From contig CAVUOA010000009.1 of assembly GCA_963742955.1 (NCBI GenBank), positions 806,001-870,000 on the forward strand: DNA of 64,000 nt, in the 5' to 3' direction. The notes beneath the pieces were generated by a model. The model was not told where the DNA came from, did not search any database, and saw nothing but the letters and a program-made list of their open reading frames with translations. Position 1 is the first letter of the stretch. The number at the start of each line of letters is the position of its first letter. The stretch is from CAVUOA01 sp963742955. GTDB lineage: Bacteria; Bacteroidota; Ignavibacteria; Tepidaquicellales; OLB5. A program made the position numbers and the translations under genes. Shown in pieces: positions 37,814 through 47,993 of this stretch.

Positions 37814-38361
37814 TTGCCGTTTGATAAACTTGTTTTACATTTGATACAGTGCTGTGTAATGGGAACAGCCTCGAGCCTTCCCTTATCTATCGGCTTGCCG
37901 CACGTTACGCATAAGCCGTAGGTTTTCTTCTCGATTCTCTCGAGCGCGTTTTCTAAATAGAACAGGTGCTTCTCGTCACGCTGAATGAACATGAAAGCTT
38001 TCTCGCGCTCCATTTCATCGGTGCCGTGCTCAGCCATATGCATAGAAAAAGTCGAGTTTTCGCCGATGTAATCTCCGGTGCTCTCATCAACTATTGATTC
38101 TCTCAGGCGCCGGGCGTTCTCAAGGATTTCGGTTTTCTGTTCTGCAATTAAATCCTTAAAATACTTTAACTCTTTTACGCTCAAATAAGTTTTACCGAGC
38201 TTAATTGTTTTAAGAGCTTTTGCCGGCTTTGAGTTATTTTTCACGGTTTTTTTCGGAGCCGCTTTTTTGACGGGCTTCGCTTTTTTAGCCGTGATTTTTC
38301 CCGCAGCCGATTTCACAGTTCTTTTCTTTACAGAACCGGATTTTGATTTTTTTACAGCCAT
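37810..38361 (-). CDS. TraR/DksA-type zinc finger protein with basic N-terminus
   Basis: 183 residues. The first 65 are Lys/Ala-rich (KKAKPVKKAAPKKTVKNN), like histone H1-type tails. They precede a coiled-coil hairpin and a C4 zinc finger (CVTCGKPI ... HCIKCK). DksA/TraR proteins bind the RNA polymerase secondary channel. The basic tail suggests DNA binding as well. It lies between ileS and lspA, a common arrangement. Confidence 0.87.
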   Translation of the reverse strand: MAVKKSKSGSVKKRTVKSAAGKITAKKAKPVKKAAPKKTVKNNSKPAKALKTIKLGKTYLSVKELKYFKDLIAEQKTEILENARRLRESIVDESTGDYIGENSTFSMHMAEHGTDEMEREKAFMFIQRDEKHLFYLENALERIEKKTYGLCVTCGKPIDKGRLEAVPITQHCIKCKTSLSNGN

Positions 38362-38390
38362 CGTTTTCCCCTTTTTTGTGGAATGGTTAA

Positions 38391-41300
38391 TTAAATTTTT
38401 TCAATTGTTACCTTGCAGGTATTTCCGTTAATATTTAATTCTTCGAAGCCGTTTAGCCTGCCTGATTTATCAAGCATAAGCTCAACAGCCATTGTTTCAT
38501 CTTCTATGTATTTCTTCTGCATAGAGATTGCAGCTTCAAGCTCGCTGCCGCAATCATATTTAATTTTAATTTTATCGTTAACGCCCAGCGAACGTTCTTT
38601 GCGCAGGTTCTGCACTTTGTTTACAAACTCACGGGCTAAGCCTTCGTTAACAAGCTGCGCATCAAGCTTTGTATCTAATGCAACGGTTAAGCCGTCGGAG
38701 CTTTCAACAACCCAGCCTTCGATGTTCTCTGTCTGGATTTCGATATCGTCTTTTGTGATTTCAGCTTCTGCGCCGCCAACATTAATTTTTACCGAACCTG
38801 ATTTTTCTATATCCGCAATCGTTTTGTTATCAAAATTCTTTATTGCCTCGGCAGCCGTCTTCATGTCTTTGCCGAATTTCGGACCCAGCACCTTGAAATT
38901 CGCCTTAGCTTTTTTCTTAATTACCCCGTTCGACTCATCAACGAAGTTCAGCTCTTTTACATTCACTTCTTCGAGGATGATTTTTTTCATGCGCCCGATT
39001 TTCTCACGCTCCCCTTCACTCAGCACAGGAACCAGAATCTGCTTCAGCGGCTGGCGTGTTTTAAGATTGAACTTCACGCGCATTGTTCTGACAAGATACA
39101 CTATCCTCTGCGCCATCGACATTTCGTACTCAAGCTCAGCATCTATTACTTTCTCATTCACCGGCGCGAACATTGATAGATGCACAGATTCCTCGCCGGT
39201 TAAATTCATGTACAGCTCATCACTCAGGAACGGCGAGAACGGTGAAATCATCTTAACCAGCTCAACAAGCACCTCATGCAGCGTGCTGTATGCGGAAATT
39301 TTATCTTTCTCATCAGCCGGATTGCGGAAACGCTTGCGGTTTCTTCTCACATACCAGTTGGAAAGATTATCAATAGTGAAATCGCTGATTAGCCTTGTTG
39401 CCCGCGTAATCTCGTACGTATCCATCAGCGCAAAGTATTCTTTTTTCAGTGAGTTAAGCGCCGAAATTATCCATTTGTCAATTTCAGGACGTTCATTTAC
39501 AGGAACACTGTTTTTCTTCAAATCCTCAAAACTCAAAGAGAGCAAGTTCGAATATAATGCAAAAAATCTATAAGTGTTAATCAAAGTGTCAAAAAATTTA
39601 TTGCGCGCTTCAATTAAATCATCCTCGTTAAACATCTTGGGACGCCATGGAGGCGATGAGTTAATAAGATACCACCGCAGAACATCCGCGCCGTATTTTT
39701 CCATTACGGCAAACGGGTCAACCATATTGCCTTTATGCTTAGACATTTTCTGCCCGGTCTTATCGAGAATCAAATCGTTAACGATTAAATTCTTGTATGC
39801 TCTTTCGTTAAACAAAAACGTTCCGATAGCATGAAGCGTGTAAAACCATCCGCGTGTCTGGTCAACACCCTCGGAAATAAAATCCGCGGGATAGTTTGCC
39901 TCGAACAGCTCCTTATTCTCGAACGGGTAATGGAACTGCGCAAACGGCATCGAGCCGGAATCGAACCATGCGTCAATTACTTCTTCAACGCGTGTCATTT
40001 CGCAATTGCCTTTATCGCAGCGGATTTTTATTCTGTCAATGTAAGGCTTATGCAAATCGATTTTATCTTCCGTTGGGATAAACTTCTTTAAAATTAACAG
40101 CCTTTTGCTTCAGCTCTTCAATCGAGCCGATAGCAATAAACTTTTGTCCGCAATCGCATTTTTCATCATCGCATTTCCAAATCGGAAGCGGAGTGCCCCA
40201 GTAGCGGTCACGCGAGAGCGCCCAGTCGCGGTTCTCTTCAAGCCAGTTGGCAAAGCGCCCCGTGCCTGTTTCAGGCGGCTGCCAGTTGATTTTTTTGTTA
40301 AGCTCAATCATCTTATCTTTATAAGATGAAGTTTTTATATACCAGCTTTCACGCGCGTAGTAAAGAAGCGGAGTGTGGCATCTCCAGCAGTGAGGATACG
40401 AATGCAAATACTTTTCTTTCCTGTAGAGCTTGTGCTCTGATTTCAGCTTGGCAATAATATCTTCATCGGCATCCTTCACAAACTTGTGAGCAAAATCGGT
40501 AACAACATCGGTGAACTTCCCTGCGCTGTCTACTGGCTGAACAACGGGCAAATCATATTTCAATGATAATTGATAATCGTCCTCGCCGAATGCCGGCGCA
40601 ATGTGAACAATCCCGGAGCCGTCTTCAGTGGTGACAAAATCACCGAGCGCAGCATAAAACGCTTTCTTATCGGGCTTAACGTAAGGGAACATCTGCTCGT
40701 ACTCAACAAACTCAAGCGCCGAGCCTTTGAATTCGCCAACAACATCATGCTCTTCTTTTATTACGCTTAAGCGTTCTTTGGCAAGAACAACTTTATCACC
40801 CGTTTTTTTGAAAACAACTTTCACGTAATCGACTTCGGGACCGACTGCAAGCGCAACGTTTGAAATCAGCGTCCACGGTGTAGTTGTCCATACAAGAAAC
40901 TCATAGCCCTCGATGCCGAGTGATTTGGCTTTATCACCATCTTTAATTTTAAACGTAACATAAACCGAGGGGTCTTTAACATCCTCGTAACCCTGCGCGA
41001 CTTCGTGAGTTGAAAGCGGTGTTTCGCATCTCGGGCAGTACGCCTGAATTTTATATCCGCGGTAAATTAATCCGTCATCGAAAAACTTTTTCAGCGCCCA
41101 CCAAACGGATTCTATATACTCGTTTTTATATGTGACGTACGCATCTTTGAGGTTAACCCAATAGCCCATACGCCCGGTGAGGTCTTCCCACTCTTTGAGA
41201 TACTTGAACACGGACTCTTTGCACGCCTGGTTAAACTTTTCGACGCCGAGTTTTTCTATATCATCTTTTGATTTTATGCCGAGCGATTTTTCAACTTCGA

Positions 41301-41581
41301 TTTCCACGGGCAGACCCTGCGTATCCCATCCCGCTTTGCGGTAAACCTGGTAACCCTGCAGAGTTTTGTATCTGCAGATGAGGTCTTTATCGGTGCGGGC
41401 GATTACGTGGTGAATGCCGGGCTTGCCGTTAGCCGTAGGCGGTCCTTCGTAGAAGGTAAAATGATGTCCGCCCTCGCGCGTGGCAGATGCTTTTGTGAAA
41501 AATATCGTGTTTTTCCCAGTAAGAGAGAATCTCTTTTTCGAGCTTTGCAAATTCTATTTTATCGGGTAATTCCTTGAACAT
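38391..41581 (-). CDS. ileS: Isoleucyl-tRNA synthetase (two frameshifts)
   Basis: About 1060 residues when joined. The start ATG 41581 (MFKELPDKIEFAKLEKEIL) restores the family N-terminus; indels lie near 41485 and 40059. Class Ia motifs are HIGH-like GIHHV and KMSKHKGNM. Tryptophan-editing-type and WFDSGSMPFAQ motifs are present. The length and the GYQVYRKAGWDTQGLPVE style match the type-2 (eukaryote-like) IleRS group, often less sensitive to mupirocin. As an essential single-copy type gene it must be functional, so the breaks are very likely errors in the sequence. It opens the traR-lspA-rluD operon. Confidence 0.95.
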
Positions 41582-41719
41582 TGTAAATCTTATTTCGATG
41601 CTAAATCCCTAAAATAACAATATAATAAAGTATTTTTAGAAAAATGGAATTATAAATTTAATCATTGTTTTGGCATTATACAATGACTTTGTCAATCAAT
41701 TTCAAATTACGAATTACGG

Positions 41720-42130
41720 GTTACGAATTACGGGTATTCTGTCATTGCGAGCTCCGACTTACCGGGGCGCGGCAATCTCAACATCTGAACCGGGATTTAT
41801 AACCTCACCCCCTGCCCCTCTCCTATAGAGGAGAGGGTAGAAAATTATAGCCCTTCGGGAAAATGCCGAAACAGCGGAGCGGAAAGACAGCGTTAAAAAA
41901 ATTCGGTTGTTTGAGTCACGCGCAGCGGGACGAGTTCCGAATTTTTAGCTGACTTTCTGTGGAGCCGGCATTTTCCCGTCGGTGTCTTTTTCTTTGCTTC
42001 TTTCTTTTGGACAAGCAAAAGAAAGAAGGAACAAGATTAATGTCTGAATTTGGATTTTCAGGATTAATGGATTGACAGGATTTTTATAAAAGACTCCCTC
42101 TTAATCTCCCCCTTACAAAGGGGGAAACGG
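41720..42130 (+). repeat. Direct repeat copy 1 (complete)
   Basis: Shares 156 bases (41720-41875) and then about 109 bases (42022-42130) with copy 2. It also contains a 141-base middle part missing there. A perfect cttctttcttttg/caaaagaaagaag hairpin spans 41998-42029, at the edge of the missing part. Confidence 0.85.
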
Positions 42131-42198
42131 TGGGGGTATTATCTTTGTGTGCTTTGTACCTTTTGTTCCGAGACGCCGGGGAGTGACGATTCGGGGAG

Positions 42199-42274
42199 GT
42201 AACTGCAGCGCGGGTTCCCCGAACACGCACTTGTATACGTTTGTGTCCGTTCGGGGAACGGACGTTACAGAGTC
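42199..42274 (+). repeat. gttccccgaac...ggggaacggacgttac element, copy 1
   Basis: About 76 bases shared with 43170-43242; a partial copy is at 51132-51154. It contains gttccccgaac and ccgttcggggaacgg palindromes. Confidence 0.8.
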
Positions 42275-42341
42275 TCTTAAATTGTTGTTGGTGAGAACCT
42301 GTCAGAGCCAGGCAGGCACCAACAACGGGGTTAAATTACGA

Positions 42342-42611
42342 GTTACGAATTACGGGTATTCTGTCATTGCGAGCTCCGATTTATCGGGGCGCGGCAATCT
42401 CAACATCTGAACCGGGATTTATAACCTCACCCCCTGCCCCTCTCCTATAGAGGAGAGGGTAGAAAATTATAGCCCTTCGGGAAAATGCCGAAACAGCAAA
42501 AAAAAGAAGGAACAAGATTAATGTCTGAATTTGGATTTTCAGGATTAATGGATTGACAGGATTTTTATAAAAGACCCCCTCTTAATCTCCCCCTTACAAA
42601 GGGGGAAACGG
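42342..42611 (+). repeat. Direct repeat copy 2 (141 bases deleted)
   Basis: Nearly identical to copy 1 apart from a few substitutions (for example gacttacc to gatttatc) and the deletion at about 42498. Contains a cattgcgag-family element and the cctcacccc...ggagagggt palindrome. Confidence 0.85.
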
Positions 42612-42692
42612 CGGAGATGAAAATCTGTGCTTACCTGTTTTATCTGAGTACTCTGTGTGCTGTGCTCTCTGTGTTCTCTGTGGTAAAACTTC

Positions 42693-43093
42693 TTACGGTT
42701 TAAATGCAAACGGAAGAAACACAGCAACCGCAAACACTATAAACGATGCAATCACCAGCGCGTTTTGTGATGCTGTGGGAGTGCCCGATGTTAAAATAAT
42801 TTCTGATATGGTGCGGCGAGCAGCAGCAGACGAATGGGAAACATGATTTTCTGGCGCAGGCTTAACGGTTTACGCTCGATTACCTGAAACTGCTTTGCGG
42901 GCGGGGCTAAGAAACCCTGTTTTTTATGTCCGATAAATTTAACGCGGAGGTTCCTTAACGGGATGAGCGGCACCCACAGCGCGGTAATCCACTCCGTTGT
43001 GATGTATGTAACCTGCCCTGACTGCTCGGGGTCCGGAAGCAAGTTATATCTGCCTAAAAATTTTGTGCCGAAACCGTTGATTGATGCTGGCAT
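42693..43093 (-). CDS. Small membrane protein (one frameshift)
   Basis: About 133 residues after joining near 42845. The N-terminal half contains TYITTEWITALWVPLIPLRNLRV, a short hydrophobic segment as in small DUF-type integral proteins with two membrane helices. The C-terminus has a second helix (NALVIASFIVFAVAVFLPFAF). No function is assigned. It is the last of a one-direction run of small genes. Confidence 0.45.
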
Positions 43094-43169
43094 AGATTAT
43101 TTAACTGTGTAAAACATAAATTTACGGAAAGAAAATTAGAAATGCACAGAGATGTTCGGATGCAGGACG

Positions 43170-43242
43170 GTAACTGTAGCGCGGGTTCCCCGAACACGCA
43201 CTTGTATACAGCACATTTGTGTCCGTTCGGGGAACGGACGTT
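43170..43242 (+). repeat. gttccccgaac...ggggaacggacgttac element, copy 2
   Basis: Matches 42199-42274 with small gaps and lies between two orphan genes of island C. Confidence 0.8.
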
Positions 43243-43323
43243 ACAGGGTCTTTTGACAACCGCTCATTTTGTTTCAGCAGAGTCCTCTACGAAGTGACAC
43301 TGCGGTAACGTGAACTTAATTCT

Positions 43324-43815
43324 TCAATATTGCCAAAATGTTGAATCTTTCATTATCCATTTACAGTTTTCAGTATCAAATTCATATCTGTAAACAGCTT
43401 CCGATTGAGTGATATTTCCAACTAAACCATAGGAGACCTTTAACTTTATATTACTGGTATCCTTATTTGTTTCCTCAAGGCTGATATATACCAGATTAGC
43501 GTCAAGTTTTTTTGACAAATCTTTTATTAAAATTAATCTTACTGTATCAATTCTTGTTTCATCTTTATAAAGTTGTGCATTAATATAAAAATCTTTATTC
43601 GGCGAAGGTATATTTTTAAGATATAAATAGTTATACCTGAATGAACTATCCGTTCCGCCTGCAATGGGAAGAATCGGGAATAAATATGATTTTTTGAATA
43701 CATCTTCCAATAAGATTTCAATTTTACCGGATTTACATTCATCTCGATTATGCGAACAATAAAAACTAAAAAAAACAAAATTAAATAATACCAGCATAAT
43801 CATCAATCTCTTCAT
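43324..43815 (-). CDS. Hypothetical lipoprotein
   Basis: A 163-residue protein with a signal sequence ending in SFYCS (probable lipid-modified Cys about 20). The mature part is beta-rich and begins NRDECKSGKIEILLEDVF; the remainder has no recognisable motif. It sits in the minus-strand run of orphan genes, flanked by palindromes at both ends. AT content is higher than in core genes. Confidence 0.6.
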   Translation of the reverse strand: MKRLMIMLVLFNFVFFSFYCSHNRDECKSGKIEILLEDVFKKSYLFPILPIAGGTDSSFRYNYLYLKNIPSPNKDFYINAQLYKDETRIDTVRLILIKDLSKKLDANLVYISLEETNKDTSNIKLKVSYGLVGNITQSEAVYRYEFDTENCKWIMKDSTFWQY

Positions 43816-43902
43816 TTTATTCCTATCACTTTTTGTTTTATGGTTTATTCGCAGAGTCCTCCGGTGGAGAGACTTTGCGGGGACGGGAAAATGGTGAGTT
43901 AA

Positions 43903-44682
43903 TCACATTAATGATAAACTCAATCTTAAACAATATCCGTAAGCAAAATCGTAAGAAACTTCTAAAACCATTCTTTGTTTTTGATCCTCATCTATTACTT
44001 TTTCTTTTTTACTTGACCTAAATAAAATGCGTAAATAATCAAGATATAATTCAAAATAATGTTCAACCCAATCCCACACTAAATTTTGAAACCATATGTC
44101 AAAAGTATCTCTCGCCATTAATATAAATGAATAAAATTTCTTTGAACTCGTCAAAGCATTACATAGCATTTCTCTTTTGTTTTCTTTTAATTGCACATTT
44201 TCATTTTCTGTATTCTCAATATATTCAGCTATAACTTCGTTAAGAAGTGATTGATCAACATTAATGTTTTTTTTCTTTGTATACAATTCTTCAGCAACCC
44301 GGTATGCATAACCACTTAGAATTGTTGATGAACAGTGTGTAACAATATTCTGAATTGCAGGCTGTATATTTTTATTAAAAGGATCATCCATTCCTTTAAA
44401 TGAAGACCTCATCATAATAACATTCTTCCATAGTTCTTCGAAAATTGTTCGCGGCCTATTAAACAAAATACTCTCGATGCTATCCTCAATGTATTTATTT
44501 CGCTGCATATTTGCTTTATTCGAAATTACGCTATAAACTGAATTATAAATTTCGATAAAGTCCTCATTTTGTAAATTTTTCGAATCTAAATCTATAAATA
44601 ATGGTTCACCGCACATATCGCAGTATCTATGCGAAGTTAAAGATTCCTTACCGCATTTTTTACATGTTGTTATTGGATTCAT
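43903..44682 (-). CDS. Zinc-ribbon helical protein of unknown function
   Basis: 259 residues. The N-terminus is a zinc ribbon (CKKCGKESLTSHRYCDMCG: two CxxC pairs) and the remaining 220 residues are helical with many Asn, Lys and Glu. No catalytic motif is recognised. It is in the orphan-gene run, with a palindromic unit after its stop (43850-43879) and another before its start (44758-44785). Confidence 0.55.
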   Translation of the reverse strand: MNPITTCKKCGKESLTSHRYCDMCGEPLFIDLDSKNLQNEDFIEIYNSVYSVISNKANMQRNKYIEDSIESILFNRPRTIFEELWKNVIMMRSSFKGMDDPFNKNIQPAIQNIVTHCSSTILSGYAYRVAEELYTKKKNINVDQSLLNEVIAEYIENTENENVQLKENKREMLCNALTSSKKFYSFILMARDTFDIWFQNLVWDWVEHYFELYLDYLRILFRSSKKEKVIDEDQKQRMVLEVSYDFAYGYCLRLSLSLM

Positions 44683-44832
44683 AGGGATAGATTATCTATT
44701 ATATATTTCGCGTTTCAGAAAAGTCACCGGCAAGGTTCACTGCTGTGATTACTCATTCGCTGAGTCCTCAGGGAGAGACTCTGCGAAGGGGGAAAACATT
44801 CCCGACACCTCGTTTGAAATTTTTATTATTTA

Positions 44833-45327
44833 CTATTCAATTAAAAGTTTCTTTAAAGTATCATCTACGTAATCAAGAACATACTTAAGGTTTTGATGTG
44901 AATATTTTGAAGGTAATTTAGAAATAAAAATCTTTGTTATTTGAAATAATTCAATCATTATGTATAACGGTGTCCATGCTTTATCTGATAGAGTAAATTT
45001 AACTCTATCATATGTTAAATGACTTATTTGCTTGTTTATATTAATCTTAAAATCCTTGTAATCTATGTTCGGTCTAATGTCTTCCCATTTTATTTTTTCA
45101 TCAAAATAATCATGTGCTCTCGCATCTGAATTTTTATATTTCTTTAAATCATAATAAAATTCTATTAGATTTCTTGAGTGTAAAAGAAAACTTTCAAGGA
45201 TTGCATTGTGTGTATTAACATCAATAGTTAAAGCATTTAATTTTTGCCATGTCATAAACAACATATCTACTTCATATTTATAATGTTCTGCGAGAAGCAG
45301 TGTTTTTTCCTCTAACGATATATCCAT
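44833..45327 (-). CDS. Hypothetical helical protein
   Basis: 164 residues, all-helical prediction. The segments HNAILESFLLHSRNLIEFYYD and ISHLTYDRVKFTLSDKAW resemble a widespread uncharacterised family with HEPN-like helices, but no R-x4-6-H is visible. Part of the orphan-gene run and bounded by palindromic units. Confidence 0.5.
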   Translation of the reverse strand: MDISLEEKTLLLAEHYKYEVDMLFMTWQKLNALTIDVNTHNAILESFLLHSRNLIEFYYDLKKYKNSDARAHDYFDEKIKWEDIRPNIDYKDFKININKQISHLTYDRVKFTLSDKAWTPLYIMIELFQITKIFISKLPSKYSHQNLKYVLDYVDDTLKKLLIE

Positions 45328-45345
45328 TTTTAAATATTTTTTATT

Positions 45346-45375
45346 CGCAGAGTCCTACGCTTGAAAGACTCTGCG
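45346..45375 (-). repeat. cgcagagtc/gactctgcg palindromic unit
   Basis: A perfect 9-bp stem between two orphan genes. Related units are at 43275-43304, 43850-43879 and 44758-44785, and a looser one near 7034-7076. Flanking bases (ttattcgc... and ...gcggggtcgggaaa) are also shared. Confidence 0.8.
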
Positions 45376-45394
45376 GGGTCGGGAAATCGGTTTA

Positions 45395-45592
45395 TTATAT
45401 ACCAGGCTTATCCTTGGATGGATCTATAAAACCTGAATCATTATTATGCACATTGTCTTTATTCTTAGCTGACTTTATTATCCATTGAAAGTTACATTTA
45501 TGGCAAATACCCTCAATTACGTGGTCTATACCAATCCCTGTTAGTTCTTCTGTATTGTAAGAGCCACAATTTGGGCAACTGTGTTTCGACAT
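45395..45592 (-). CDS. Small zinc-ribbon protein
   Basis: 65 residues with two CxxC pairs (CPNCGSYN ... CHKCNFQW), a typical treble-clef or ribbon. The tail is Asn/Asp/Lys-rich. Function is unknown. First of the run of genes separated by the cgcagagtc palindrome. Confidence 0.55.
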   Translation of the reverse strand: MSKHSCPNCGSYNTEELTGIGIDHVIEGICHKCNFQWIIKSAKNKDNVHNNDSGFIDPSKDKPGI

Positions 45593-45649
45593 ATTTTTTT
45601 AATACTTAATTTTATAAATCTTTTTCAAACAATTTAGTGCTTGAACTAC

Positions 45650-45873
45650 CTAAACGGAACTCATTTTACTATAATTATTTGAGACACTTGACAAATCTTT
45701 ATTAGTTAGTAACTTGAATATTTCTTCATAGACTCCTGAAAAATCATAATTACCAACAAAGTCATAGTCAACCTGTAATGTTTTAGTATTAGATTTAAGC
45801 TTCTTCGTTCAACATAACTTGGCAGATAAAATAGTTAGCTTGTTGATTAACACCTACTATTATTTCTTTCATT
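45650..45873 (-). CDS. Small hypothetical protein (probable frameshift)
   Basis: ATG 45873, with an RBS-like aaaggg upstream, opens MKEIIVGVNQQANYFICQVM. After an indel near 45803 the frame continues KLKSNTKTLQVDYDFVGNYD ... VYEEIFKLL to a TAG at 45650, about 74 residues in all. No family is recognised. It lies directly behind the ATPase-nuclease gene. Confidence 0.4.
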
Positions 45874-45938
45874 GTAAGAATCCCTTTCTATTAAATTTAT
45901 ATATTTTTGCAGAGACACCTGCAATAATTTTTAATTAA

Positions 45939-47766
45939 TTACAAATTCACTTGTAATAGCTTATCTCCGATGTAATCCAAATACTTTTCAAAGTTTTCAC
46001 GAGTAAATTTTGTTAGCAATAATTCGTTTTTCTCATAGTATAATAGATTAACAGCATAATTTAAACTCGCTTTTACTTTTTTTGGTGAATTTTGTTTTGC
46101 TACATCGTAACTACCCTTACCAAAAATTGTATCGTGGATTTTTTTCTGGTCCGAAACACCTATTAAATCTTCAATAATGATTTCCTTGTTAAAAATATCG
46201 AATAAAGAAAATATTTTATCTCTAACATATTCACCAAACTCCTTGATGTATTTTTCTTTTGATTTTTTCCCGTCATCTCCATCTAATACAACTATAAACT
46301 TTTTTCCCCAAGCTAAATAAAGTCTTATAATATCATATAACTTATCTTTCCCTGATCCTGGATAAAAATTTAATTTATGCTTTCTCCTTAATATTATTTC
46401 CTGCATGTAATTTACTAAGTACCAATCATATTTACCTTCCAGTATTACAATGTCTGGTATGGGTTCAATCATACTGGGTTTATAATCTAATCTATCTAAT
46501 ATTGGTTGAAAATATGAAACTTTATCCGAACCCAATCCTTTCCCGACATAATCAAAGTATTTTATGGCATTAATTTTTGCGCCTTCGTTCAGATTTAGAT
46601 TACCTTTTAAAGTATCTTCTGATAAATTTTCGTTAATGCATACATAGGCACCAATTAACCATACTGGGTTTACTAAATGATGGCTGTGAGTAGAAGTATA
46701 TAACTAAAGAATCTTTACTCAATTCATTCAAAGCATCAAGTATTTTAGCCTGTGCTGATGAATGTAAATTTGATGCAGGTTCATCTAGCAAAAACAGTAT
46801 ATTCTTAGTTCTTCTTTTCCTAAACTCTGTAAAAAGAAGAAAACTAGAAAAACCATTTAAAACTTTTTTCTTCTCTTTTTTTTACAGAAAATCTTTTTCG
46901 TGATTCGGTTCTAATTTTAAATGCCAGATAAAACTTTCCTTCTAAATATTCAGGATCCAGAATTATTTCTTTAAAATTCAGCTTGTTTTTTCCAAATAAA
47001 TCACCCCATCGTTCTGTAATCTTAGTATTAAGTGCTCCCTCCATCTGAGATAAACGATTTTTAGCAGCATCTCTGTCTTTCTCCCATATATCCACTACGT
47101 TTAGCTGGAAATCCATATTAGAATTGACACTTTTAAGAATATCATTTATAACCAACCGCCATATTTTGTCATTGTATTCCTCAGTATCATTTTCACTTTT
47201 AAACTTAGTCGGAATAAAAACGATCGTATCGGGTATTTGAAAAATAAAATCATCAAAATACAATACCTCTGGTATAATAACCTCTTTTATATGTTGCATG
47301 AGCATTCTAAATGAACTTGAATCTGTATTACAAAGATACTCGCTCGAAGTCAAAGTCTTAACATTAAACAATGATTTTTAATAAGAATGTGAATAAGAAT
47401 GCAAATATTATAAAAAAACTGGAAATTGATACTTAAAGCCTTGGGTATATCAAATTTCGTTCTTTTCTTTAATGTTTTTTTCCAATATTTAGAAATTCTG
47501 TTTTTATCTTCATCGTCTAATTCAAGTTCACCTTGTATTTCTATAGCGCCTGTAAACGCTATTCCTTTTGGCCGAAAAGCATTAAGTTGTTCATTTGTAG
47601 GTTTCTTACCTTTAACCATATTATAATATAAATCCATCGCTTCCATAATAGTTGTTTTGCCACTCTCATTTAAGCCTACCAATGTTAGGATCCTGTTTTC
47701 TTGAAAATCAATTGTTATGTTCTCAATACCTTTAAAATTTCTTATAGTGAATTTTTTGTAAATCAT
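45939..47766 (-). CDS. OLD-like AAA ATPase with C-terminal TOPRIM nuclease (frameshifted)
   Basis: About 605 residues when joined (breaks near 47370, 46850 and 46702; the first is in an A-run). The N-terminus is an SMC/ABC-like ATPase: FTIRNFKGIENITIDF, Walker A GLNESGKTT, then Walker B ILFLLDEPASNLH and H-loop STHSHHLV. The C-terminal TOPRIM domain has ILEGKYDWYLVNYM (catalytic Glu) and VVLDGDDG (DxD). This is the OLD-family layout, found in phage-defence nucleases including GajA. No UvrD-like GajB partner is adjacent. It is AT-rich and sits in island C. The activity expected is ATP-regulated DNA cleavage. Confidence 0.78.
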
Positions 47767-47861
47767 TTCTCATATTTATAAACTTTTATAAATAAACTTT
47801 CTCGCTCTCTCATATCCAAGAGTTTTCTTGTTTAAGCATTGTTATTTACATAACACCAAAC

Positions 47862-47993
47862 CTATTTAACCCGTTTTGGCTTTTTGTTTTTCAGACGAAG
47901 CTTTGCAAGTTCCAGCTTTGCTAATTCCATTTTTAGTTTCTGTGATTTAGCGGTTAATGTAAGCGGCAGCAAAGTATCTTTTTTGTTTTTCAT
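47862..47993 (-). CDS. 43-residue basic microprotein
   Basis: ATG 47993 to TAG 47862, beginning MKNKKDTLLPLTLTAKSQKL and ending with LRLKNKKPKRVK, with an internal KLELAKLEL-type helix (MELAKLELAKLRL). An agaagaaa RBS-like stretch precedes it. Heptad-like Leu spacing and high Lys content suggest a nucleic-acid-binding or coiled-coil peptide. There is no known family. Confidence 0.4.
   Translation of the reverse strand: MKNKKDTLLPLTLTAKSQKLKMELAKLELAKLRLKNKKPKRVK

Larger units (their letters stand above)
41582..42692. repeat. 1.1-kb repeat-rich noncoding region
   Basis: No gene is supported. It consists largely of a partial direct duplication (41720-42130 and 42342-42611), with a gttccccgaac/cgttcggggaacg element between (42199-42274) and a tctgtgttctctgtgg simple-repeat tail (42650-42685). 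Confidence 0.75.

Noticed and set aside
38413..39573. 386-residue plus-strand ORF
   Set aside because: It is the antisense of ileS, Ser-rich and without motifs, while the other strand encodes clear IleRS motifs.
42147..42410. 87-residue plus-strand ORF
   Set aside because: Made of the gttccccgaac element and part of a direct repeat.
42693..45592. Integron cassette array
   Set aside because: No attC-type GTTRRRY/RYYYAAC ends were seen in the palindromes and no integrase lies in the window; kept only as a palindrome-punctuated gene run.
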